Source of the DNA: Venturia oleaginea
Lineage: Eukaryota > Ascomycota > Dothideomycetes > Venturiales > Venturiaceae
Direction of reading: 5' to 3'
Length of the DNA stretch: 64,000 nucleotides
NCBI GenBank assembly: GCA_013176395.1
Contig: JABMLP010000037.1
Coordinates: forward strand, 1 to 64,000
The translations under genes and the position numbers were made by a program. Position 1 is the first letter of the stretch. Each line of letters starts with the position of its first letter. This document shows, piece by piece, positions 26,271 to 39,015 of the stretch. The notes under the pieces are model-generated. The model was not told the origin of the DNA. It saw nothing but the letters and a program-made list of their open reading frames with translations, and ran no database searches.

Positions 26271-26667
26271 TCAAAACGGCTGCCTCATACCCCGTATAAC
26301 ACGTCCCCCTCGCATTTCCATCGACTCAGCTTCCAACCGCCTAATATTTTCTTTATACCTCCGCGCTCTAAGTTCATCTCTAGTACCCACCACAATTAAC
26401 GCTACAAAAAGTATCGCAATGACGAAAGTAAGAGCGAGGAGAAACCCAACTATCGTTACTGTCTACTAACTTCTCAATTTGGATGGCGATGAGGGAATAT
26501 GTAGTCGTGGATGCGCTTATAGATTGAGGCGTGTGGTAGCCGATGAAATCGAGGAAGGGCTGTATTACGGTCCAGAAGGTGAGGTGTTCGGTTTCGGTGA
26601 GAAGGTGGTAAATTCATGATGCAGCATTGCCGATTTTGCTTGGAGAGACGAGTTTTTCGGAAGACAT
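26271..26667 (-). pseudogene. Broken gene for a small membrane protein
   Basis: From an ATG at 26667 the minus strand reads SSEKLVSPSKIGNAAS, meets a TGA at 26614-26616, and continues in the same frame with protein-like sequence (IYHLLTETEHLTFWTVIQPF, then SLIAIQIEKL). Near 26455-26470 the coding frame shifts. The new frame starts with a clean membrane helix (VGFLLALTFVIAILFVALIVV), followed by a basic/acidic helix (RDELRARRYKENIRRLEAE) and a stop at 26271-26273. No splice sites were found that would remove the stop, so one nonsense change plus one frameshift is the simplest reading. Family not recognised. Confidence 0.55.
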
Positions 26668-26802
26668 TTTGATGGTAGTATCTATATAGGGATGGCTTTA
26701 TCTCTTGGATGGTGAAGTTTTGTAGATAGATCGGATGATAAGTAGATAGACGGAGGATGTGAAGTGCCGAGTGTAGAGAGAATCCTGTCAATTATTGTAT
26801 AA

Positions 26803-26921
26803 GTTGAACAGATACAAGTGTTGAACAGATACAAGTGTTGAACAGATACAAGTGTTGAACAGATACAAGTGTTGAACAGATACAAGTGTTGAACAGATAC
26901 AAGTGTTGAACAGATACAAGT
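26803..26921. repeat. 17-bp tandem repeat, seven units
   Basis: Seven perfect or near-perfect copies of GTTGAACAGATACAAGT, ending 1.07 kb before the CACTA element's left terminus. Confidence 0.95.
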
Positions 26922-27189
26922 GTTGGATATTTACCAGGCGATGCACTAAAACATCTTTACCTTCCAACAGAGTCGTGTATGAATAAGTGAACAGTGTATC
27001 AGCTCAAAGACTTCCATGGATTATTACCTAGAGATGTTAGGCCTTCTATTATAACATCCGGGCATTCGATGTTGCCATTGGATGTCCAACCGTCATCGTG
27101 AAATTGGCCCATCAGACACCGGACTGATAGACTTCGACCCGTGCCCCTACGTGAGTAGTTTCATCGATGTATGAACCGGATTGAATCCC

Positions 27190-27988
27190 CGCTAGAACCT
27201 ACTCTGGAGAATACCAATGTATATCCTCGGCTGTAAGCCCCTTATCGCCGAGCGCTCTCATTTCGTCTGCGCTCGAACGGAGGAAGCGTTCGATAAGATT
27301 ATGACTCCAGCTCTGGCTGAAAACATCGGAGATTAGCTGGATACCGAAGAGCCCGAGTATGCTGAAAGTTTGTCGATCAGATGATTAATCGGGATGTGTG
27401 AGTTCCTGGCACAGTTGCTCTAAGGTAGCTGCAAATATGGGATTTTCCCTGGCCTTCACAACGTGCCGAAGTCGTGCCTGGCTATATCAGCAAACAGGCA
27501 ACGCAAACTACAAGGTGACAATTATACTTTGATAAAGCGGCCCTAATCAGTCTCCTAATCGAAAAAATCGTCTATTCCAATGCCTCATCGGATAGTACGT
27601 TAATACAGTTTGTGAGCATCTTTTTGTAGAAACGATCAAAGGGGATACAATTGATCTGAAGATCGTACAAACCCAAACGGTCGGCAGATAGAACCAAAGC
27701 CATGGTTGCGAATATGGAGAGCAATCTATATAGGAGATGGCTGTGTTGGAGGAGGAGGGTACAGATGCTGTGTAGTCTTAGGGCGGATAAATAGGCAGTC
27801 GAGATGCGTGAATGAGGTCGCTTGATGTGATACTGAAAGATAGGAGAGCTAAGAGCACGGAGAGCTTGAAGGGATCGAGAGCACAATGCCATATGAACAC
27901 TTACCCTTGTATTGTGTAACATTGCTAGCGCCGTAAAGCCGCATCGCGACGGTCGGGGCAGTAGATATTGAACACCGTCATATCGCTT
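27190..27988 (-). pseudogene. Decayed host gene abutting the CACTA element
   Basis: Minus-strand fragments read like old protein. One (about 27920-27988) contains LLPRPSRCGFTALAMLHNT, loosely resembling an ankyrin-type helix, and runs right up to the element's terminus. Another (27480-27400) reads RHVVKARENPIFAATLEQLC. A third (27365-27200) reads SQSWSHNLIERFLRSSADEM, then DKGLTAEDIHWYSPE. Stops and frame changes separate them. The CACTA insertion at 27989 may have broken this gene, but no clear continuation was recognised beyond 33255. Confidence 0.3.
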
Positions 27989-28001
27989 CACTACGGTCAC
28001 A
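27989..28001 (+). repeat. Left terminal inverted repeat of CACTA copy 1
   Basis: CACTACGGTCACA, exact complement of the right end. The leading CACTA gives the superfamily its name. Confidence 0.92.
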
Positions 28002-28167
28002 CATCGCGATTTCTTACAGCCATTTACAGTGCGATTTCTTGTAAAAAACAGGATCTGACATTTGCAGGGTTTTACAGTGTAATTCAAATAGCCCGATTAC
28101 AGGGCTGTACAGTGCGATTTTTGGAATTATAATTACAGCAATTTCAGTGCAATTGAGTCCTATCAAA

Positions 28168-31100
28168 TCAAGACCTCGCAATCCTTCGTACCTTAACCTC
28201 GTCTAGGGCCCCTACAATCATCTTCTGAACCTTGCCGTAACTGTCTACTTCCTCTTTGAGCACGCCAATAAGGCCTAGTATATAAGTCGGCTCAATAATT
28301 TCCCATCTGCCACCCTCAGAAGCGTAAGTTATCTGATGTATCCGCTCATTTGTACGTACATTTTTCCGCTTTTGAATGACTGCAAAGAAGACGCCGTTTA
28401 CCTCAACATATAAATGTACTGAACCAAAGTAAACCCCCCCTCGGATCCCGCCCTCATCGGCCTTGACGATGTATACAACGTTATAGTCATTGCGGTTGTT
28501 GTTAGACCTAATCTAAAAGGTTTTTGAGCCAAATGTTAGCTTCTTAGACACCTTACAACGCTTGAAATACCTTATATTCCTCCAAATACACGTCTTTAAG
28601 GCCAGATACCGAGATACTTGGCCAGTTTGACACGGTGATCATTCGTTAGTTGTACATTCTCGTAAGGATAACGGATTCAGCCATTAAGTTCGGGGTAGAC
28701 TGTTGAATCTTTGGCGTCAGGGTGAAGCCGATTTAGATCGATTCCGAGAAGCCAAAGATAACTGATTTGTTCATCTCGTAATAAGCCATTCGCAATTGAC
28801 TTGCCGATCTCGGATTTAGATCTCGCATAGACCTTAACCTCGTGGCAAAAACGTTCCAAAGGATAGGACCACCAGTATCTCGCAGGGCCGTTGATTTTGA
28901 GTCCATCTGCGAGGTGTAATAGCCAATGATGGTTGACTGTACAAGCCTGAATCCGATTTTTGAGGCCCTGGTAGTAGATCTACTGATAAGTGGTCAAAAA
29001 CTGTCGACATTTTAGTCGTACCAGCTCAATATCCTTAGTGGTAATCGATTCTTTGGTGGAAGTAACCCAGATCTCGTTTAAAATGTAGAGATTTGAGTGA
29101 AATTCTGGTGGGAGGTAGCCGTGCATAAGGGAGACGCCATATGTCTCTAAAAAGTCTTGCCATTCAGCCGATTTGAACGAACGGAAGTGTGCATACTTGG
29201 TTTGACAGGGAGCTAGCCTTTGAGGCATGCTTTTGCGGGGAATTGAAGCTGTTTGTCGAGTTTCTTTTGCGCCTTCGTGGTAATTAAATAAGGCCCTGGA
29301 TCGCCGGGTTTGTTAGATATATCGGCGTTCAATTTGGTACCATCCCAGGTTTTAAATAGCCCTTTCATGATGTTCAGTAGTCCGCAATGCATCATATCAA
29401 TTGGGAAGCTGTCAGGGAAGTGTAGCGAACGTAGGCGTAATAGAATGGTGGATCTCTTAATACCTAACGTTTAAAAAGTTAGATTCTGAGAGGGGTAGTT
29501 AGAAGTCTCTCCTAGGGTAGTACAAAGTAGCGATGTATGATGTCAAAAGTGTGTGAATACGAGTGGAAATGAATGAATGCATAATGTCTAGAATACAGAG
29601 ACTGAAGCTGCTTATATGGGCCTTAATGAGGCTGTTTGCAGCGATACAAAGGGAGAGAGAGACATCAAACCACAATCCATAATCCAGGTTCCAGGTAGAC
29701 CATCAATCACTCTCTCTAATTGGTTCAAACAGCCATATTACACTTGGAACAACGTTATTCCGCGTTATAATCGATTGATTGATGGTCTACCGTAGGAGAG
29801 AATTCCTTTAAAGCCTAAGTTAACTTACCACGTTTGTCCATCTCATCCTTACCGATTATACAGCATAATCGGATCTCTCTGCGGAGGTATGTCCGCATTG
29901 GGAGAATACCACCAAGATGCTGTGCCGTATGAGGGATATAATAGTGGTTACCAACTCCTTTTTGGGCCTTGATCCGACAAAAACGGCAGGGAACCTTCGC
30001 ATTGCCTGGCTTTTTCATACCAATAAGGTCTGCAATTGCAGGGCCATCGTCTATAATATGTTTTATTAGCATGATATATAGAAAGGGCAAAAAAAAGAGG
30101 TTGTATAGGTCGAATTCAAGGTAGTCGTTTCCCTTATGTATTCACGGTCGCAGAAGTTCACGTCGACGTGGCGTTGTATAATAATTAATGCCGTGATGAG
30201 GGTAGAGACTGATGTAGATTGAGGTAACCAAATGACCGTATATTGAAAAAGTGACTTACCTCGACTGCTACAATCCACGCTTTGAGCGTGAATGGTGCTT
30301 CTTCTCTGCATTATAGGCCTTGATACCGGTATCTAGCTCCTGAATTTCAGTGACCAGTGGATGGAGGAAAGAATTGAGATCTTTAGGCTCATTGGAGCCC
30401 GGAATGATGTGTGATAAAAGGATATTATCGCGGCGATACCGAATAAAAGATGGGAGGTTGTAGTTGACGAGGATAACTGGTGCAGTAGAATGAGAGCCCT
30501 GCCTCACTGCTTGAACTCCGTCATAGTGTAATGCCAGGGCGATATTAGTAGGCTCTCAAAAGAAGCCCTGGTGGCGAAGATCTCGGTATCTTTGAGCAGC
30601 CCACCAGTCATCGATATCTGTATGAGGGTTTCGGAGGCGCCAATAGCGATAATGGTGAAATCTGAGAGTGAGCGCACGTCTAGCAGACCGATGCTGGTAC
30701 TGTAAGCGAGGGCCAAGTGGAATATACATATATGTACGGAATGGAATGCGTAACTTAGGTTCATCGCCGTTAGAATCACTTGAATCGCTCGAATCTGACG
30801 ACGAGGATAAGTCCGATTCAGATGAATCTGCATGGTTCTCAACCGGGGGACGCCTAGAATGCCAACGTTTGTGACCCCAATATGTACATTCTATTGCCTT
30901 CGAATGCTTGCCCGTATAAGCCATACAACTATTGATACAGCAGTCGATAAGCCGGTCCTTGATACCAGTCAGTCTCGTTAATTGGGGACTTCTTCGGCGA
31001 AGTTCTGGCAGTTAGATCTCGTAGTTCTTCTTGATAATACGGCGTAAATCGTCGTATTGAGTGCGACTAATTGACTGATCAATCCACTCTGCAAGTTCAA

Positions 31101-31642
31101 TGAATTTGAGCTGTTGCTTGGCGGCTTCTCCAACTAAAAAGATATTAGTCGGATTATATTGACGTGGGAGGTAAGTCTTTTTCTGTAGATAGACGCTGAC
31201 AGGGGTCATTTTGGTGTGAAATCGGGGGGTAGGCTGTCTACCGGAGGAGCCATAGTTGCCCGCATCGTCACCAATATCCACTGAATATGGTCCATCGAGT
31301 GGAAAGGTAGGAGATGGTAATAAAGACACCTAGCTCAAAATCGACCTCATTTTCGATAAACTCCTCCAAATCGGGCTCAAGGTCATCAAGGCCATCCAGA
31401 ATATCGATATCGCTCTCAATTTGAGCACTCGCAACGCTCCTAGCCTCATCAGAAAGAGACTCGTGGTCCTGTATAGCGTGGCGATGAGTGATTGGTGTGG
31501 AACTGGTATTTTTGTTTCGAAGGTTACTGCGTAGAATCCAATCCCTGAAATGAGCCGCCCGGGTATCGTATGAGACATAATGCGCACGGCCAGTAAGGTC
31601 TATACAGAAGCTGCATTGCGTTGAACGTGTTTTATTTGGCAT
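28168..31642 (-). CDS. Tnp2-family transposase of CACTA copy 1
   Basis: A series of minus-strand coding blocks in order matches the Tnp2 family of En/Spm transposases. The N-terminus carries a Cys/His pair (CSFCIDLTGRAHYVSYDT) and an acidic linker. The middle has DDWWAAQRYRDLRHQGFF, then VILVNYNLPSFIRYRRDN, then the IPGSNEPKDLNSFL block that is the family hallmark. Next come DDGPAIADLIGMKKPGNAKV with the C-x2-C CRFC, PIDMMHCGLLNIMKGLF and YPLERFCHEVKVYARSK. The C-terminal block ends at 28168-28170 (KMIVGALDEVKVRRIARS). The blocks are separated by probable introns, which I could not all resolve, and some breaks may be mutations. It cuts and re-inserts the element by recognising the terminal and subterminal repeats. 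Confidence 0.75.
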
Positions 31643-31857
31643 CGCTGAAAGATCTTGAGAGTAATAGGCTTAAAATCGCCAAAGTCTCTTGAGAGAAAGG
31701 GGAGATCTAGCCTCAAAATTCTATGGAGATGAGCGATTCATCTATTAAGTGGAGTAGCTGCAGAGTTTTTCAGTATATTGCCGGATCCGAGGTTATTGTG
31801 TGCACACTTACCTCAAAAATCGATATAACGCTATCATCTTTCAAGCCATAACTCAAT

Positions 31858-33008
31858 ATGCCTGAGCCTCAGGGCGAACTTGCGTTGCCACCACATTTTT
31901 CTATTACCAAACTCGCCAATATTAGCGATGCCTTCATGAAAGGAGTCATCCAAGGTAAGGCTTTATATGAGTGGATTGAGAGGAACAAGTAGGCTCTCTC
32001 TACTACACGATAGCTAAGAATGTACTAATAATTGGTAGTCAGCAACGAAAGATTCCAGTGACTTTGAAACTCCAACCCCGTCGCAATAAGAACGCGATTA
32101 TCGACACGGTCTACGAGACCTTCCCTGCCTTTGAATGCTGCGAAGATGACTGGCCAGTAGTCAACGCCGTACGAATCAAGATTGACGATATGCGAGGCTA
32201 TGGCGGCCGAAATCGAGATCGTGACACCTCGGCGGCAAGGTCTTCCCCTATACCAGCAACACCTCGACAAACATTAAGGGCAGGCTTCATAGCATCCTCT
32301 ACAACGTCCAGTTTCCCTATGCCTGGTGGTGGCAACCAGGACGTACCTCGTATACCCGAAGCCCTAATAGTACCTAGCCAGTCCATTCGTGCTGTAGAGA
32401 GGGAATCTTCAGCCCAATCTCACCACGAAGAAGTCGTTATCCCGACAACTGAACCTACTGAAGCCGAAAATGAGGTTACCGAGACCCCTCACAAAGGCTA
32501 CGGCAATAGCTATGGCAATGGTAGCAACCATAGTGATGATGAGGCCGCCGAATTACCACGAAAAAGAGGCCGCCCTCCGAAGGCTCGTATGACTGCAACC
32601 ACTCGCCGCCATACACAATCTGGGTACGTCTCTGGCAGCGATATTGAGTGGACATTGGATAACACAGTTAGTGATGATGACTACGAGAATGCCAACCTTA
32701 TCACGCCTTACAATCCTCGCTCTTCAAGTCGCCATAGAACGCCATCAGTCAGGGTCAAAGATAACGAGAAAACAGAGAAGATTCTGGCTAAGATGAAGCC
32801 GGAATCTACGAAAGAGAGAGTGGCCAAGAGGGCTAAGATCGATGACACTGTGAGCGCTGCAATGGCGGCATTAAGAGAGATAGGTCCGGAAATTAATATT
32901 GAGTTGCCACAACTGGCGGATGACGAGGAATGGTCAATTGACCCTAGGGGCTTTGCTACACATTATGGAGAGACATATTACTTATACAAGAAGAAGATTG
33001 AGCTGTAG
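31858..33008 (+). CDS. CACTA accessory protein with AT-hook-like motif
   Basis: Two exons (31858-31988 and 32039-33008) joined by a 50-bp intron with a TACTAAT branch point give about 366 residues. The gene is divergent from the transposase, with about 215 bp between their starts. The first 90 residues look folded (ITKLANISDAFMKGVIQGKA, then FPAFECCEDDWPVVNAVRIK). The centre is polar and disordered, with an AT-hook-like core KRGRPPKAR. A basic stretch (ESTKERVAKRAKI) and the tail GFATHYGETYYLYKKKIEL follow. The position recalls the second gene of plant En/Spm elements, which encodes a DNA-binding helper for the terminal repeats; that role is inferred. CACTA copy 2 has a gene in the equivalent place. 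Confidence 0.6.
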
Positions 33009-33242
33009 ATAACGCATTGTAGTGGTGGAGTTCGAAAGTTGTAGTTTTGAGTTCGAAATATTGACACAAAATGTTCGGATGGCAACGCCTTAACGTGACT
33101 TTTGGAACTGAAATCGCACTGAAATCGCTGTAAAATTTAGCCCAGGATGGATCGCACTGTTTGATTTATTTGAAGAATAAATCAAAATAAAATGGCTGTA
33201 AAATCCCACGATTTACACCCAAAAGGGTTGTAAATCACAGGT

Positions 33243-33255
33243 TGTGACCGTAGTG
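33243..33255 (-). repeat. Right terminal inverted repeat of CACTA copy 1
   Basis: TGTGACCGTAGTG, exact complement of the left end at 27989-28001. Confidence 0.92.
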
Positions 33256-34810
33256 GAAAGACGACGGAGGATACTGGCCCGGCCTACCGTGGGAGACAGT
33301 TTGGCGGCTCTGGCGCTCAGAAAATCATTGAATGTGCTACGGCCGTTGGAAGGACGTATAGTTTGGAGTTGGTAGCAGGAAACTTTGGTTGGAAGATGGG
33401 TTTCGGATAATATCTTGGCTCAGGCATGGTGGAAGAATCGGCGAACGCGAAACATTTGTAGCTCTTCTTCAATTGCTCAGACGAAAAAAGGCACGAAGTC
33501 GATGCGCACCATATCAGAAGCAGCAGGAGAGTAGAATTCGATCAGAGGAGTAATCGAGTTGAAGTTTCTCAAGTAGAGGATTGGAGTTGACCGAAGTTTG
33601 AGTGATGATGCCTCGAGGATATAGAAGAAAGAAAGTGGTAGAGGAGCCTCAGTTAGGGCGCACCCGACTCATGCTTAAAGCTACCCCTACTAAACACCAT
33701 CTTCGAAACATTTTCACGCCCTTCCATTTTTACTACCTCGACCGTCTTTCCCCGTCCCTCTCTTCTCCTCAGCAGTCGATGACCCTATAGCTCTCAACTA
33801 TCGCGGCTCTGTATTTCGCGCCAGGATTGTAGTCTCTTAATGCTCCTCCTCCCTCCCAGATACGAATAGTTCCGTCTGTACCGCGTCGCATGTACACCCA
33901 ATTCGAGAACAAGAGGCTGTGGATTGAGCCAAGGGAGAAAGAGACTGGATTTGGATGGGAAATATGGAAGAGGACGATCACACTCAGAAGGTCGTGGACT
34001 GTACAAGACGTCGAGTCTCCAGGAGTTTCAAACAAGCCATCTGCTTGTGACAATGGCATTCGCTTATGTGAAGAAATTTGCGACAAGATAAAGCTTTTAG
34101 AGGCCCTGTTCTAATGCCGTGTCACTCAGAGAATCTCGTCAGAAGCAATCACCCAAGGGATAGTCATACCAGATTGCACTGCCATCTCGTTCACCCTCAT
34201 CTATCACCACGATGTAGGCGCCCAGTATAATGACACGTGCAGGTGAGAACGCTGCCGAGGAAAGACTGGCATAGCTCATGTTCTTGCTCATCTAATGGGA
34301 ATACTCTTCGTACTGCTAGTAGCCCTCTCATTCGTAATCTGGAAACAAAAACGCCATCGACATCAAGCCAGCTCAATCTAACGAGTAAACCATCCATTAT
34401 AGTGAGCAAGATGCCGATGAGAGCTTTGCCTCATGGGCTTCAACGCGGTTTCTTGTTTTCAGGAAGCTTGGCGCTTGAAGATCTATCTCGCCGTGGGGAT
34501 CTTCTGGCAAAGACTGCCAGCACGTGATCTCATTGTTAGCCTGGCAATTGATTTCCTTATTTACTTTTTTTGCTCATCTGTAGTTTCTTCTGATAATTTT
34601 CTCATTAAGACTGAATCAAATCGTATGATGGTGAGTGGCAGCTCTCTTCCTATAGGAGTCCGATCGCATTCGAAAACCCCGGCAAAATCTATGACGATAC
34701 CGGAGCGAAACGGTGAAAGCCGCATGCGAGCATTGGCAACTAGTATCTTACTAATGCTCTGCTCATTACTTACCAAATACCAGGAATTCATCTGGTCGTC
34801 TTCGAAAATC
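33256..34810. other. Region between CACTA copy 1 and the NRPS-like gene
   Basis: No supported gene. A 27-codon frame at 34295 (+) reads as a membrane helix with a basic tail (GILFVLLVALSFVIWKQKR) and could be an exon fragment. The last few hundred bases are presumably the promoter and leader of the NRPS-like gene. Confidence 0.45.
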
Positions 34811-37800
34811 ATGGCCGAGTTGACCACCAACTACTTTGTCTGCACACTGGGAGAAGCCGCAGGGCTTCAAGTCCAGATCAACAAGTCATACACGACTGTC
34901 AACCATCTCATTGAGCAACAAGCGCATTTCAATCCTGACCTACCTGCATTCGCCTTTCCCGTCCCGGGTCCCGGCACACGATGGGATTCTCAAATATACA
35001 GTACGTCCACGTGATTCGTTCGATTCCAGATATAAACTGACAATGCAAAGCCTTCAAGGATGTGTACAATATATCCATCTCTTTTGCGAACAGATTCCAC
35101 GAACAGCTGCTTCACTACACGTCGCCCACTGTCGCGCTTCTGTGCCCGAGTTCCAGTGACTTCGTGTTCGCTTGGTTGGGATTAATGCGAGCTGGGTTTT
35201 CCGTCTTGATCATCGCGTGAGTTCGGTGGTCCGAAAACATAATTACCAATTCTAAACTGGTCAAATTTAGTCCGCAATGTCAACCAGCAGCCGTCGCTCA
35301 TCTTTGCAGTACCTGCAGTGTTGGTTTTCTATTTTACGACGAAGCATACTCGGAGCTGGCCCAGTCCGCTTCGTCAATCGCCGGCTTCGACCTGAAGTTT
35401 CAAGCTCTCACGAAGAAAACCCAGCACTTTGATATTCGCGATCCATCGAGACGTTTCAGACCCCATTATTCCGACGACATCGCCTTCCTCTTCCACACAT
35501 CTGGAACATCAACAGGACTACCAAAACCGATACCTCAGAGTCATCACGCGGCTGTAGGAGTACTACCTACTTTGGACGGAGTAAAATCAGCGACATTCAC
35601 AACCACGCCTCTTTACCACGGGGGAATTGCGGATTGTTTACGAGCATGGACGAGTTCAGCGCTGATCTGGCTTTTCCCTGGGGCTGATGTGCCTATCACT
35701 TCGAGAAACATATTGCTTTCTATTGCCTGTGCCAAGAAATCCGAAAGAGGACAAACTACGCCGTCGGTATCGTATTTCGCCAGTGTTCCATACATCCTTC
35801 AAATGCTTGCCGACGAAGAAGACGGCTTCAACATGCTCAAGTGTATGCAAATAGTTTCAGTTGGCGGCGCCGCGCTGCCACAGAATGTCGGCGATAGGCT
35901 CGTCGATAATGGAGTCAATCTGGTCTCACGATTTGGAAGCGCCGAGTGCGGCTTCCTGCTTTCGTCCAATCGGTTCTATGAGAAGGACAAAGAATGGCAG
36001 TATCTTCGGCTCCCTGCGAACAACAAACATCTTAGTTTCGAACCAGAAGATGATGACAGCAAATTGTCTCAACTGATTGTTCTTCCAACCTGGCCACACA
36101 TCGCGAAAACTAATCGTCTGGATGGTAGTTTTGCGACCAGTGATCTTTTTGAGCCACATCTTGGTATTCCCAACGCATGGAAGTATCATAGTCGCAATGA
36201 CAGCCAAATCACCCTCAGCACTGGCAAGAAGTTCGACCCAGCTCCTGTTGAGAACTCAATATCCTCCGCATCGCCGTTAATCAGGGATGTCTTAATCTTT
36301 GGGAACGGCCAACAAGTGCCTGGTCTTCTGGTCTTCCCCTCCAATACGTCGGCACAAAAGAAAAATGAGGACATGGAAAATACAATATGGAAAATTGTTC
36401 AAGACGTGAACTCTCAAGGTCAAGACCACACCCGCATCTCGCGGAACATGATGATCATATTGACCCAAGATGAAGATCCGCTCCCCAAAAGCAGTAAAGG
36501 GACGATCTTACGGAATATCGCCAATGAAAAGTACGCAAGGCAGATTGGAGCTGCTTACAATGGTGGATCGCAAGACAGTCTCCAAGATGTTAAATTGCTC
36601 TCCGAGACATCCACAGGGCAGCATGTGCTTGAGGTAGTTCGTCAAATCGTCCATGCTGTGACGAGTAGTAAGGGTGCTTTAGAGGACGACGCCGATTTCT
36701 ATCAATACGGCGTGGATTCAGGCACATGTTCGCAAATCCGTGGGAGATTGACGAAAATAACTACACCGCGCGTGAAGCTACCTTGGAGTATTGTTTATGA
36801 TTGTGGAAATATTGCTATGTAAGTCTGATGCTGTTGCAAAAATGCCCGTAGACTCATTGTTGCAGGCTATCTAAGCACCTCTTTGATACTCTCCAAGGAA
36901 AATCTCCATCTGAAAACAAAGACGCTTCCCAAGGAATGCTTAGCCTTGCTGCCAAATACTCAAACCTCTCATCTCATACCCTTTTACGCCCAGGGCACCA
37001 AGAGCGACTAACAATAGTTGTGAGTGGCATCCATCTCTTCTGCATACTCTTATCTGACAAACCTAGCTTCTGACTGGTGCTACTGGCTCGCTCGGTGCAC
37101 ACATTCTACACTTTCTCCTCCAAGATCCCTCCATCGTGAAAATTACGTGTTTGGTTCGTGCACAAACCGACGAAGAGGCAAGAGATAGAGTCAAGGCTTC
37201 ACTTGCGCGACGAAGAAAAGACGTATCAGATATTACAGAAGATCTAGCTGGCCGATTGACTTGCCACGCGTCAACTCTCGGCTCATCTGATCTCGGCCTT
37301 TCAAAAACGAATTACGAAGCATTGGTTGGAGAAGTGACGCATGTGATTCACTCAGCATGGGCGGTGAATTTCTCCCTCCCTCTCCACTCATTCTCGGATA
37401 ACATAGCCGGCCTTCACAATCTCCTCACTCTCACGATTTTGTCGGAGCAAAATGCCAGTATGGTGTTCTGCTCTTCCACAGCCTCTGTTCTCTCCTCGCT
37501 CGACCATCCCATTCATGAATCTCTTTCTGATGATCCAAAGGAGGCGGATTTACTTGGTTACTCACAGTCAAAATGGGTCGCTGAAAGAATCTGCGCCTCA
37601 GCTTCACGACTTCCTTCTATGGCTGGTCGTATCTCCATTCTACGAATCGGACAACTCACCGGCGATACCAAGAACGGGATCTGGAATATATCCGAAGCAT
37701 GGCCGTTAATGCTCAGTACCGTTACTAAACTCAATTGTCTCCCAAAACTAGAGGGGGAAAGACTGGCTTGGTTACCCGTCGATATGGCCGCCAAAGCCGT

Positions 37801-38287
37801 TTGCGATATTGCCATGACGTCAGAGAACATCCAAATCTCTACTCGCAGCGAAGAGAATGGAGAAGAAGGGGAAACGTGTCTGGTTTATCATCTCGTTGCG
37901 AACATCACCCCCGATACACCCACGTGGTCTGATCTCCTCACTTGGATCCAAAGTGCCCGCAAAGAGCCTTTCGATATCGTGTCTCCACGGATTTGGCTTC
38001 AAAGACTTCGTCGCCTTGATGAGCACCCTGCTCAGGCTTTAGTTGGGCTTTGGGAGCGTGCGTATGGTGGTGAAGACGGTGATGGAGCACGGGATGGAGG
38101 GGAAATACAGGTGAGACCGATTAGATTGTTCGAGACTGCGAGAGCGGAAAGAGCGAGTGCGTGTATGAGGAACTTGAAACCGGTTGATGAGGTTTTTGCT
38201 AGGAGGATGTGGGCATGGTTGGATGGGGAGATGGGTGGGGAGAAGTACGTGGTTGGATTTGGTCTGAAGCAGATTTGGGATTCGTAA
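34811..38287 (+). CDS. NRPS-like enzyme: adenylation, carrier and reductase domains
   Basis: Five exons (34811-35000, 35051-35216, 35271-36818, 36866-37019, 37067-38287) join in phase to 1092 residues. The adenylation domain (about 20-540) carries FHTSGTSTGLPKP (nucleotide loop), SRFGSAECGF, TSDLF, RNDSQITLSTGKKFDP and the lysine motif LPKSSKGTILRN, in the form seen in fungal carboxylate-reducing NRPS-like proteins. The carrier domain holds its attachment serine near residue 602 in QYGVDSGTCSQIRGRL. The C-terminal short-chain reductase (from about 687) has the NAD(P)H loop LLTGATGSLGAHIL, a serine-rich CSSTASV and the catalytic YSQSK. There is no condensation domain. Such enzymes activate a carboxylic acid with ATP, load it as a thioester and release it as aldehyde or alcohol. 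Its neighbours suggest the substrate is an amino acid or amino-acid adduct in mycosporine synthesis. An unrelated aryl-acid reductase role is the main alternative. Confidence 0.85.
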
Positions 38288-39015
38288 TGGTACGGGTGCT
38301 ATGTATGTTTAATGTACATTCATTCTCCTGCGCCTGAACGTGCTTTAAAACGGCCGGCTTTAGTAAGGAGAGATATGTATACTCATCTTAGAGTGAACAA
38401 AGGGTCCTCCAAACACCACGGCGCTGCCAGTCTTTCCTCTAGCAATCTTTCATTCTGTCTCACGAAGGGCTAATCTATAGACTAGTCAACCTTAGTCCCT
38501 ACTATATCTTTAAAAAAAAATGTATAAATCTCCAGGAAGTGGATTACCAAGAGTTAGTGTACTAGTTTAGACGATACCTTGCTCGGAAAGCTGTCTTCCT
38601 TTTATTGGGTGATAACATTTAGAGCTAATTTCTTTCTTTTTGAGTGTGGTTCTTCTTAGTTATTTGAAGATATGCACTTGGAATTGGAATTGGGTAGGTC
38701 TTCTTTATGTTATGATTTTGAAGGAGATGGATTGTGAGGGGAAGATTTGTGTTGCTTTTGGGTATCGAGATGAGTTTTTCATAAGCTTTTCGAAAAAAAA
38801 AAAAAAAAAAAAAGGTCTTTTCGGGATATTGTGTTGTTTTGCAAAAATCTCTGATATTTTCGTCGACAGATGGTTCCAGACAAAAACCATCGTAAAGGCG
38901 TGCTTCGGTCATCGTCTCTAGAAGCTAAACAACGCCTAGCCCGCACAACAGCGCAACAACAAACAACTAGGGGAGAATCCCTTTTACGAGAGCGAAAGTA
39001 CCCACTCATCGAGCC
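38288..39015. other. Convergent intergenic region
   Basis: The NRPS-like gene and the ATP-grasp gene end toward each other here. The region holds A-rich tracts, including a 21-base poly(A) run near 38793-38813, and probably both 3' ends. No gene seen. Confidence 0.6.

Larger units (their letters stand above)
27989..33255. mobile_element. CACTA (En/Spm-type) DNA transposon, copy 1
   Basis: A 5267-bp element bounded by perfect 13-bp inverted repeats, CACTACGGTCACA at 27989-28001 and its complement at 33243-33255. About 150 bp inside each end, short CAGTGC/GCACTG and ATTTACA motifs recur in both orientations, as expected for the subterminal transposase-binding sites of this superfamily. It holds two divergent genes: a minus-strand Tnp2-family transposase (28168-31642) and a plus-strand accessory gene (31858-33008). 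No 3-bp target duplication was evident (flanks CTT and GAA), so the flanks may have mutated since insertion. Confidence 0.85.
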
